Below are positions 47,372 through 59,700 of a stretch of 64,000 bases of DNA, one piece after another; within the stretch, counting starts at the first letter, position 1, and every line of letters starts with the position of its first letter. This stretch comes from Halichondria panicea. Taxonomy: Eukaryota; Porifera; Demospongiae; Suberitida; Halichondriidae. Both the position numbers and the translations under genes were made by a program. The DNA is taken from positions 4,142,646 through 4,206,645 of the forward strand of contig NC_087391.1 of NCBI RefSeq assembly GCF_963675165.1, in the 5' to 3' direction. The notes under the pieces are model-generated. The model was not told where the DNA came from. It ran no database searches and saw only the letters and a list, made by a program, of their open reading frames with translations.

Positions 47372-47725
47372 GTGAGTTGACCATCAGCTGTTGTACACAG
47401 TAGTCAGTAGGTATCTACTGAGTTGCATGGTCAGTACAGCTAGATCAGTGGTTTCCGTGTGATGCCGTTCATGCACCTTCCATATATTGTTAAATCTCAT
47501 GCAGTTAATTAGTGATCAGTTTCTTTGAAGGTGCATGTTGGGTTGTAAATAGTGTTGGTCACAATGTCTATAACCTCGATCTAGCAACATTTGCATCCAT
47601 AGTTTATATTATTGCCCTCCGGCAGTTTACTTGTACAGTGCAATACCACATGCAGTGTATGACTAGACAATGACAATGCCTCAGGTATGCCTTCTCAAGA
47701 TCAGTACACTCCATAATTATACTAC

Positions 47726-50700
47726 ATGATCATGAGCCCCTTTGGCTTTAATACTTCCTTTTCTAACTATTATGTAGATCCTCTGTCCTCGTACCCAACA
47801 CTGGAACAGCTGAGTCAGTTGGAATGTGACCAATGGCTTCAACTTGGTGTTCGCTTGGGATTGGGCAATGACCAACTGGAAACCATAAAGAAGAGCCAAT
47901 ATCCCACAGCAGCAACTCTCCAGGCAGCCAAAATCAAGAATATTGACATGCAGTGGAAGGATATTGTGGAAGCTCTAGTGAGCATTGGAGAGTACAAGTT
48001 GGCAGAGAGTGTGTGCACTCAGCAAGGTCAGTAAATGATTGCTCCTGTTTTATTACTAACATTCTTGTATGGGAAACTACTCCGTACTGCAAGCTTGTGT
48101 AGACTTTTTTCTCTTTTGCTGTAGAGTAAACAACCGATTATCATGTTCGAATACTTGTTCTCGAGGACAGCAGCTCAGAGCACTAAGTGGAGTGACAAGG
48201 CCAAACATTCAACTATTCTAGTTCCAACATAGCCACGATTTTTCGAACTCTCTCTCTCGTATCAACAGAAGGCGCTCTAAAGAGATAGCTACAATGCATG
48301 ACCGTAATTTACAACAAGTAAACTATGTACAGCTCTGGTTTCGAGGTCTGACTGCAAGCCGTTAGACAATAGTGGCCTCTTGAAAAAGTGCAGTAGTGCC
48401 ATCAAAATCCAAACGATTAATACCTTTTCTCCATTTTTTCCTAAGTTGCAGTTTTACGTCATGCTACACTGGAAATTATAAAGAAAAGGTATTAATCGTT
48501 TGGATTTTGATGGCACTACTGCACTTTTTCAAGATGCCTCCATTGTCTAACAGCTCGCAGTCAGACCTCGAAACCAGAGCTGTACATATATACTTTACTA
48601 TATAGTTGTAGATTACGGTTATGCATTGTAGCTAGCTCTTTAGAGTCTTCTGTTGATACGAGAGAGAGAGAGCGAAGATTCGTGGCTATGTTTGAACTAA
48701 ATCTGTTCCAATAGTTGATTGTTTGGCCTTGTCATGACCACTCCGCCGAGGAAGCTTTTTGCTGATCGTGGGTTCGGACTTGAATAGAGCCTTACCTAGT
48801 CTATATACCTATATGTACTATCAGCTTAGTGCTCTGAGCCGCTGTCTTCGAGAACAAGCGTTCGAAAATAGAAAATAGAACGTGTTCGATAATCGTTCGT
48901 TTACTCTATTCGTCTGTATTCACGTCTGCACTGTACAATGCAAGTAAACTTAACAATTGTATGCTGTCTTAATTAATTATGCTAACAATACCAACTGCAG
49001 GGGAAGGTGAGAGTGCTCTGTCAGTGAGTGCATACTATGGCTGGCTGGACTGTGTCAAGCGTCTTGTGGAAACTGTGGGCCTCAATCCAAAAGGTGAAAA
49101 TGGTACCTCAAGAACAAGTTTCATGTTCACTCCTATAGTTAGACTGAGCCCACAATAGTCGCTTATCAACATGATCGAGGCTTATTTTGGATAATATTAT
49201 AGTTATTATGACTAATAACTAACTGGGGGCTCAGACAAACAAAAAGCAAATAAGTAGAGCTTGTCTATAAGAGTGAAAGGAAAAAACAATTTCTTGAGGT
49301 ACTGTTTCGTCACAAATACCGTATATGCTTGATCAGGAGCCGCGGCTACTAATATTTCATTTTGCTGGAAGAGGAGGCTACAATTCGAGAGAGGCCACTG
49401 TTCAAGAGCAGCGTTTATTCAACAACCTTTAGTTTGTCATCAAAAGTTCTTTTCACCTGCATAAACTTGAACTCTGCCATGAGAAAGTCTTTGTGAAGCA
49501 CTAACAAGCTGCTACCTGTAACCAACCAGCAGCTACGTACATATAGCTAGCTGCATGCTAGTATTAATAATTTTTTTGGCTGCCATGTTTACTGTTCACT
49601 GAGGCTACTATTTGAGAGCGGCTACTACATATTGCTAGCAAGGGAGGCTACTATTTGAGTGCGGCTCTTATACAAGCGCGGCCTCTGATCGAGCATATAC
49701 GGTACTCCCCTCCAGGTTCAAGGTGTTAGCAATAACAATGCTGATAGTAACCTAGGAAGGCAATGAATAACATAAGTGATAATCATCACTATAATGTTAT
49801 TCGTTGCAAATTTCAGGTTTCCCAGTATATAATTATACAACCTGACTGTGGTTTTGACGTAGACCTATTATGACTTGAAGTGGAGTTGCGTACTTTTCCT
49901 AATGAAATCACGAGGAACAGCAACTAATGTAACCTGCAAAATTAGTAGTGCCGTATCTCAATTGATGAAATTTACTCCATGCTCTCCCCCTTTGGAAATC
50001 ACAGCCTGTTAGACTAGATGCCTCTTTCAGAACACCATCAAGGATCTTTACTAGTGCAGCCATACATTGTGACAAAGCAGTAACTGTGTTCTTGTCATCT
50101 GCTTCAATCTTGGCTTATTAGTCTCCTGCCAAACTATACTGCACCTGATAGGGGGGTTCCAAACTACGAGCGCGCAGCACGAAATTTTTTGGGGGTTACG
50201 CCCACTTTCGGTCACACGTGACTAGGGAAAATCCCATACTCAGCCAGGGGAAGTCCCATAATAGACTTGCGTAGAGCATAGATAGTAGAGGAAGGGGATT
50301 GGAAACACAGGCAATTAGCACTATTTCACACGAACCGTCCTTGCTACAACCTCAATTATAGCCGCGACCATGGATGCAGCTTAAAGTGCTGAGCTTGCAA
50401 TAAACTTGTTGTGCACTAATATAATGGCAGTTTATGAGCTTAAGCAAGCTTATGATCATGCATAGACAACAATGAACAATCAATAAAAGGTAAAGCATGG
50501 TCTAAACATGAATTATCAATGTTCTTCCAGTGATTTGATTTTCTCAGTCCAAGTTTTTGCCACACATCGACACTGCGGTGACAAAATCAGAGCATGAATA
50601 GTGATTTTCAATATCTAATGGGCAATAATATGGACATTGATCTTTAATACTGCCGAGTCTCTAATATAAACTCAGCTTAGTTATGGAGATGCTACCCCGC

Positions 50701-53700
50701 AAAGATGGCTAGTGGAAATCAACAAATCGGCCAATAACTCAAGAAGTATGATATCCCCACTTCCAATAATAATATAGCTCAAGCAATAAAATACCATCAT
50801 GTACTACTACTGTGATCATTCATTTAATAGATGCAATTTATAAGTCAGTTCCTACCCCACAAATAAAAAGAAGAAGCTAAGTGTTGTAAAATCTTCAAAT
50901 TTTGTGTGCTACCAGAGTGAACATGACTTCTAGCTAGTAATAATGTTTCATTTTATACCTAGCCATGCCTCAAGACAAATTTTAGGGCTATTCATACATT
51001 TACTTACCTAGTATATCCTCTCATTTGCTTGTTTTCAAAAGCTTCTTTTGACCTCAAAACCAGTAAAATCACACCTCAAGGTGTCTATTGGTTGCAACGC
51101 GCACGGCCTCACGTTGCAAGCATAAGCTCACATGATCCCGTTTCCAATCCCCTTCCTCTACTATCTATGCGTAGAGCTAGCTAGCTGCCACGAACAGTCA
51201 ACTAGCTAACCTAGGCTAACCTGAACACTCCTTTGGCAGTTCCTGATCAAAACAACAGGTACAATCATTGAATCAAATTACAATAGCTACAAAACTGATA
51301 AATAGCTAGCTGATAGCTGTAGTAAAGCCACAATAGCTAGACTGAAAGGGGGGATCTGTGGCACCCTGGAATCTCCCCTGGATCCGCCACTGACTGTTGA
51401 GATTTAAGTCTGCCCGAGCAAGAACTGTCACAATAGTTTCTTGTGCAGATATATATATATCGGTAGTCGAGCGTACGTAGGGCCGGCGGTAGTGGCTGCT
51501 TCTGAGAGAATTATCAAATGCCACCTGTAGTTCACGTGATGGAAACACGCAGCTGAACCAAGAATGCTATGAATATCATTACGTTCCCAATACATTTAGG
51601 AAGTCCCACGCCCATCGCAAATCCTCTAGAAAACAGCAAAAAGGGGTGAATCAGATTGACTTTAATTGCTCTGAGATTGAGAGAAGTCTTCTCTTGGTAT
51701 ACCAGCAAAGAGTAGAGTCTAACCTTTAATCTAAAAGTCTATTTGTGTTGAGTTTGACCTTCATAAAGTTCTCATAACTTTGTCATACTTCACTGAAATT
51801 CAAAGTTTCATATACCATTCGATTCCTTGTTAAAAAAAGCGCTTCTATCTATATGATGTAGAGCTGGTAAGCTCCTTAAAAGTTAGCATTTTCCATGTAG
51901 AAGTCCCAGGCATACTTGTCAACCACATAAAGCATAAATGAAGCCATAATTGACCACATAACTTCCGGGGTCGAACTCAACGCAAATATACTTTTAACTA
52001 GCTACTCATTAAAAGTGAACGTGATATTTTAGCTATGCAATGCTCAAACTCTCATATTATCGAGTCAAAATACCCTTGTGCAAGAACTTCGTACAGCAAT
52101 ACTTTTCCCACCCCCCTAACCAAAGATTAACGCTATAATTACTGCAATATTGTTGCTAGTGTGATAGGTTGAACCAATTATGTCCGACTTTACAACAGCG
52201 ATTTTGTAACTGTATTATCTACGTAATCGTATGTTTGTTAAAAGTTTTAACCGAAAGTCAAGAGCACAACATCTCAAAAAAGAAAAACAATACAAATTAG
52301 TGGGTATAGTATAAAGTACTGTATAGTGGAAATTTTAGCCAGTGCAAATTTTCACTATTTGGCTCCAGAGCCCTCAGCAGAAATGTTCGTGGGTTCTAAT
52401 ATTCGCATTTTCAATGCCAGGAAACAGCACCCACCAATAGCTTTGCATTAGAAATACCAGTGCGTGGGTATTTAACTATTTTAATTTTCGCATTTTCTGT
52501 CTATACCCTCGAAAAACTTACCTCACGAAAATTTACGTCGTCAAGGCAGTAATTGCACGTCGTCATTAACGACGTGCAATTACTGCCTTGACGACCAATA
52601 ACGGCCGCGGCAAATTTTTTTACTGAAACTGCTGCTAAAAATGTCCTTAACTGAAACTGCATCACAAACGATTAACAATCAATAGTATGGCTACTCATGC
52701 AATAAGGGATTAATAGCACTCATAACAAGCACTGGCAAGGTTAATAGCACTCGACGTATAGCCATACAATTATTATTTTGTAAGGCATACTTAATAAAGA
52801 GTTATAATTATCTTATTTTGCTATACGCACTATTAGAGGTTTCAAACACTATAATGAACCAAAGCATGTGGTGTATGTACAAGCATGTTGATCCAAATAG
52901 TAAGTGTTTAGCAGTGCTGTTAGGTTGTTGATTGGTCTTCCACAGAGCCCGTCAACAAGGCTGGTGACACCCCACTCTCTCTAGCCTGTGCTAATGGCCA
53001 CTCGGACACTGTCAAGTATCTTGTGAACCAGCATCATTGTGATCCTAAAAGTAAGCATTGGTACATAATTATGTACATCAATTGCTGCATCACTCAATAC
53101 ACTCGTACATGTACAGGTACAGTCAACAAGGCTGGTGACACCCCACTCTCTCTGGCCTGTACTAATGGCCACTTGGACACAGTCAAGTATCTTGTGAACC
53201 AGCATCATTGTGATTCTAAAAGTAAGCATTGGTACATATTTATGGTACATCAATTGCTGCATCACTCAATACACTCGTACATGTACAGGTACAGTCAACA
53301 AGGCTGGTGACACCCCACTCTCTCTGGCCTACAAAAGTGGACACTGGGAAGTGGTCAAGTATCTCGCCATCACTCATCACTGTGATACAAAAAGTAAGTT
53401 TGTTCATGGTTGTCAATGAATGACCTGTTGGTTTTATCACACTATTATTCTATAGAATTGCATATTATTATTGATACTGTAGCTGTAAGTTTGGCTCTAT
53501 TATTGGCAGTTTAAAATGCTGCAGGCATAATTATTATAAGTGCAAATGATGTACTGGGACTGACTACCAAGCTAATTGCATGCCATTGGTAATCTTTAAT
53601 CCATGATTCGCCAATCGCCAAGTTTACCCGCTATAAGTTATAGCCTATAGCATATACTACGGGACAGACAGATTGAGGATTGAGGAAAACGGTTCCCCTT

Positions 53701-56700
53701 TTTACTAGATAAAGTTATTAACCCGAAGCGCGTAGGCGGCCTCGGTTACAGTAGTCTGTCTGTGTGTCTGTGTGTCTGTCGCTCAGTTTGGCTTACCTGG
53801 TGCTTTGGGCATCACAATTTGTACGTAGGGAAACTTAAAACTAAGGCTTAAAATTTGGCAGATTTTGCTAAGAAGTCTTTGTTTCGCAGAAAAGTCGAGC
53901 TAAACCTAAGAAGCTTTTTGCGTACTACTAAACACGGCTATTATTTGGAACATTAATTACCCTAAGACCTCGATTTAAGGCGACCCTCCAAATATGCGAC
54001 ACCCAGGAGCTTCAGCAATATTCTGACCTCTAAAAGTGAGCGACAGCTGCGTTGACAAAAAAAAGTAATGTCGCGCTCTAAATAGAGGTAAATATAGCCA
54101 CTCCCTAGCCTCGATTATAGCCCACTGGAAAGTCAGTGTTTTAAGCGGCCTAAAATCGAGGCAAGTAGACTCTATAAAGTTATCTCCAATTAGATGCGAC
54201 CCTATAAATATGTGACACCTGGGCTTCAATATAATTTTTCAACCTCCAAAAGAAGCAACCTCTGGCTTCGTAATTATTAAAAAGTGTTGCTTTAAATCGA
54301 GATCTTACGGTAGCCCAGCTAGATACGGCTATTATTCGAAACATAAGCCAGTAATTACTGTTTGCTTTGTGTGTTTGTGGAAAAGGGTCGATACAATAGA
54401 AAGCTAGAATTGTGTCTGGTTTGTCTCCACATTAGCTGACTCTGGAATCCTACTCCAGGAGCCATACTTCTCTGCATGAGACTCCAGGCTTCTTTGCTGT
54501 GATCCTAGCTAGTCCACAGTGCATATATCTATCTATGTACCACTAAAACCCTGTTCTCAATGTTTCAGCATGCCTCCAGTCTGGTTCCTGAGTTGCTGTG
54601 CTAGACAGTTAAGTCATACATGATATTCATCACTATATGCACGGTATTATATCACTCTTCTGGTTTCTTTATAATCATGTCACCAGCCGAGGGTTTGCAC
54701 TTTAGTGCTCTAGTTATTATTATTATTTTTTTTTTTTCATGTAATATCAAACAGTACAAATGTACAAAAGCAAAAGATAAGAGGGGGGGGCATACAGTTT
54801 AGCGGATACCATCTGCTGAAGTAGGTAAAGTTTGTTGGCGATGAAGCCACAGGCAGGCATTTCCTCTCCAAAGTGCAATGGCCAGGCGATGAAACAGATG
54901 CTTCTTGGTGGAGGATGTGGAATGTGTCATGGTTACTCTCCGGTCGATGGCATTTCTGATGGCACCTATGATGTTGATTGTTTCTTCACCTAGACCTCCT
55001 AGTGTTTCTGCCACAATGGGAATGAAGTTTACACCTATGGAGCGGCAGGCCTATATGGGTGGTGAGCTTGCGCCTAACTCCAACTTCTAGGGTGTGTCCA
55101 GGGGAGAAGGCAGCTTCATGAATGAGGGTTTGCTGGAGCGGTTAAATTACATGGACGTCCAAGGCAGCGGGTCTTGACAGGGATTCTGGGATTAAACCTT
55201 GGGCCTCTTGGGATGGTTCGAGAGCTGCAGATTGAGCGGCTGAGAAAATGACATCTCTGACCGCATTGTGGTGGGTGATTCTGTCTCCATTTCCGCCACA
55301 GCCAACTTGATGGTCACCATATTCGTCGGCGGAGGTGCGACATGCTGGGCAGAGGTGGGGGGCACTGTGGAGAGGGATGCCGAGCCAATATTTCAAGCAG
55401 CTGTTGAATTCCTTGTTCTGCATGTGGAGGCCAAGCACATCTGCTGGCACCCCGTTCAACCAATCTCCAGCATGGGGTAGAGCAGACGAGTTTGCCAAAG
55501 CACGAGCCCTGGTTGAAGGTGAGAGGTTTTGGTACATGGCTTCATCAATGGCACAGGACAAGTGGCGCTGACGTAGAGGGATGTCTATGTCATCGAGATT
55601 GAGCCATTCAGGGTGGGAAGAAGAGGATGACAGGGCACTCACAGCTTATTCAAGATAGGCGTCCAGATTGGTCGGGCGATTAAGGATACGTTCCAGGGTC
55701 TTGGTGGAGGCAGCTGAGGAGATGAAAGCTGCAGGGGCATGTAAGACAGCACTGCGGAGGTTGAGGCCGCCACGGTTGCTTGGTAGGGAAGTTTTCTGCC
55801 ATTGATTATCAGCAATCACTTGGTAGAGAGTATAATTATATTGAAAATTTTCAAGAGCCCTCAGAAAAAAATTGTTGTGGGTTGTGTTTAATGCCAGAAA
55901 ACCACACCCACCAAGACCTTTGCATGTGAAATACCAAGAGTATATGATATAGAGAGAGTATCAATGATATAGAGAGAGTATCAAACGTAGGCATACTGTA
56001 CATCAGATGTATGCGGAAAGTAACGTGACTTCCTGTATCTGTTACAAGCTTGGAATTTGCACACTGACCAATCCAAGTGTGGGTGATGTAATCTATCAAG
56101 TAGATTACATCACTTGGATGGGTTGATAGATTACATCACCCACACTTAGATTGGTCAGTGTGCAAATTCCAAGCCTACGTTTGATACTCTCTCTCTATCA
56201 TAATACTCTTGGAAATACCAATGCATAGGAGTTTCTCCCAGTTTTAATATTCGCGTTCACTACTCTGCCCTAAAAAAGTGCACTTTACGAAAATTTCCCG
56301 CTCTACATGCATGGTGTGTATTTTTTGATACAGTTGAACAATTGAATTCCTTCTGTACAGGGGTGGAGGAAGAGCACCTTTATCAAGAAGCCATCAAGAA
56401 CGATCGAACAGTGTCTCTTCGCTACCTCAAGCTCCTTCTTCTTGGTCCTGGCCAAGTTGGAAAGTCAACCTTTCTCCGTAGACTTCTTGGTGAAATGAAA
56501 TGGGACATTGACTCAGATCCAAAACCTCATTGTAGCACAGAAATGGCTCGCTTACAGCAAGTATGTATTAAATATACTCCTATTGCTGCCGCTGTTACTA
56601 CGGATGGTTGGCACACTATTGAAGAATTACACAATCAAGTTGCCGTATTAACCTCAATGTTGGTGAATGAACAAGTGCATGTTAAAGAAGTTGGTAATAC

Positions 56701-59700
56701 CAAGTTAACAGAATCCCAGAGAATAAACAATCCTGAAGAAGAGTCTCACCAACCTCAAGTACAATGCAATAGTCATTCAAGTGCTTTGCCACTAACCAGT
56801 ACTCAGGAACGTCTGGGAGCTACAACCTCAACTTACAATCTAAAATTGGATTATAAATATCAACAAGATACATTGTCTCCAAACAACATAGCAAATGTTC
56901 TCGATAAATATAAAGAGCTAAGACACAATTTGAAGCTAAAACCACAAATTTTGATCGAGACCCTGCTTAATATAGTGGATGTAGGTGGGCAACTAGCATT
57001 TTTGGATATGTTTCCATCATTAACAATTGGTCCTGCTATGTACTTGGTGTTCATGAAGCTCCTAGACGGATTAGGAACTGAACACCCTGTAACGTTTGTC
57101 GATACAGATCCAATTGTGTGCAAAGAGTACACTTACACATCAGAAGATATCATTTTCACTGCTCTTTCAAGCATTGCATGTTTTGGAAATTCGGATGCTG
57201 AGGTAGAAGAATACATAGCGAGTGACAACAAATCAAACAAACTTTCAAGTTCAATAGCGTTATTGTTAGAAACATTTAAAGATGAATACTTGGAAGCAAC
57301 GAAAGAAGTCCAGTTAGTGGTTGATCGAAACGAAACAGAACTCAAAACCCGATTAAAGGACACTGGTCTTCATAATATAGAATACTATGACCGAGAAAAA
57401 GGTCATATCTTTTTGAACAAAAATGGAGAGATTGCTACTTATCGAAAATGTCTTAAAGAATTTATACCATTGTTTAAGAAACTGATCATAAATATCTCGA
57501 TTACTAACAATTCTCCTTTGCTTATGGGAAACTACAATATAATTACATTACCAGACCTCAGTGTAAGTCATCTAGTAACTGAAACAAGAAGTAAAGAAGA
57601 AACAAAGAGCAAAAAGAAGAAAAGTGGATTTGTACCTCCAAGAAGGCAGATATTTCTATTGTTGAAGCGTCGTCGTAAACGAAAGATAAGAGGCAAACAA
57701 AGTGCTTTGAAAGCACGGCCATTAAGTGATTCTGAAGATGATAAAAACTTGCCGGATGTAGTTCAAGAAAAAAGCCTTAAGACATTAAAATCAAGAATGC
57801 AAATAGTAACAATATCCAGGTATACTGATCCCCCAAAGTTGAAAGGTCATGTTTCTGCTAAACTTGCATATTTAGAGTCTGATTCAAACAGTCAAGAAGA
57901 AGATATAGGCAACCGAACTGACATTTTTGCTACTGATCAATGCTCCTCTGTTAAAATGGATCTCGTACACAATTGCCAATATTCATATTCAGAAGAACCA
58001 GTTGCACAAACAAGGCAAGCCCTGTTATCCATGAAAGGGACAGCTATTTTCAGAGTGGGGGCACCTTCAACTGAACTAGAATTTAAGCGTCTGCGGGTCT
58101 CAGTCAATGTTCAAGCATTCTATTTGTTGATCAAGCGTGAGAAATCAGCTATAGTCACATACATTTCTACTGAAAACAAACAAGAACTGTATTGCTTTGA
58201 AAATCGAGGATTGGGTAGGAAAAAGAAACCAGTTTACAGAGTCACATCTGAGGCTGAAACATTGTACGATTTCTCCAAGTCTGCAATAGTTCATGGATCA
58301 TTTTCAAAACGAAACTTAGTGGTTATCAAGGAATTGGAAACACCAAAAAGTAACTTTGTTGGTATTCCATCACATGAGAAACTTAGTCAGTCCAATATTG
58401 GATTAGTAGATCATATATCTACCTCTGAAACATCATCACAACAACTCTATAGCTCAGAACGTACTGACTCCATGAGACTTCCTACATTGGCTGCTGCAAA
58501 TAGCTTAAGCACGAGTTCACCACCTGTAGCAGCAGAATCTCCAGTTAAAAGTAAAGGTGTAAGAGGAAGGGTACAAGTAGATGGTGAACAAAAGGCCTCA
58601 TTGAATGCTTCTATTCCACGAGCAAGTACTATAAGGACAAGTGAGAGGACAAGGGAGAGAAACTCTCCTCGCGAAAACGACAGTAGCCTACAGCGAAGTA
58701 TCCCTACACGAAGATCACCTGATTGGATTGCCATAGCAACTAAACTTCTTCATGTTCCCGACTATCAAAAAATGATACAGATTCTCAATGGTGTCACACC
58801 AGCTCAGGAAGATCTTGTAGCTCATAAATTCATCAAGGGAATTGCTTACTTCAAAGTTGGCAAGTTACGACAAGCAATGAGTGACTTACACGAATGTGAG
58901 AAATTTGCTTTAGAATCCATTGAAAACGAAAGATGTGCACACTCTCAAAGCCAATTGGATAGAGGAGTATTTTCAATGCAACCATTTGGATCACAGGCTT
59001 CCCCCCAGGCATCAAGTTTGCAATATTTGCAACAATCATCCAAAAAAGGAGACGTTGCTGTTTGTAATGTATACATGGGAGATCTGCACTATACTTCAGG
59101 CTCCTATCTTGAGGCATCGAAATGTTATCAACGAGCGGCCGATTTGTATGATAGAGAATGTGTAGCAAGACTGTTCAGGATGGTTCCCCCCACCATATCA
59201 ACAATTCACTCGAAATGTGGCAGCTGCTTACGCAATTTGTCCAAATCAATGGAGGCCATTCAAGAGTACAGAAATGCTATCGAGACAGCCATTAGAGACA
59301 AAGACCGTCTTGCTGCTCACACTAGCCTTGGAAACCTCCAACAGACTCTAGGTCAGAACAAAGAAGCACTGGTAGAGTATGAACATGCCCTTGATCTAGC
59401 AGAGAAACTCAATGAACACATGTCAGTTGGTTGGACTCATGGGAATATTGGAAATGCCTTCCTCGGACTGAATGAAAAAGACAAAGCACTATTTCATCTT
59501 CAAAAAGCCCTTGATATCACTATTAAGTACGAACCTAAACCAGATTCTATAGGAAGAGCATATAATAACCTAGGCACTGCCTACCAGTCAATGGGTGACC
59601 TTGACAAAGCTGAAGAACACTATGACCTTGCTTTAAGTCAGGCTATCTACGGCAATGACCCAGCTGGACAATCCAGGGTTTATGGAAATATCGGAAACAT

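Noticed and set aside
52936-53400. CRISPR-like direct repeats
   Set aside because: Units are 171-172 bp exon-intron cassettes coding ankyrin repeats, in eukaryotic DNA.
56342-56360. Extension of the large exon frame upstream of 56361
   Set aside because: The frame begins with TTG and the CTGTACAG/GG acceptor at 56360 fits the phase-1 ankyrin exons; the preceding bases are intron.
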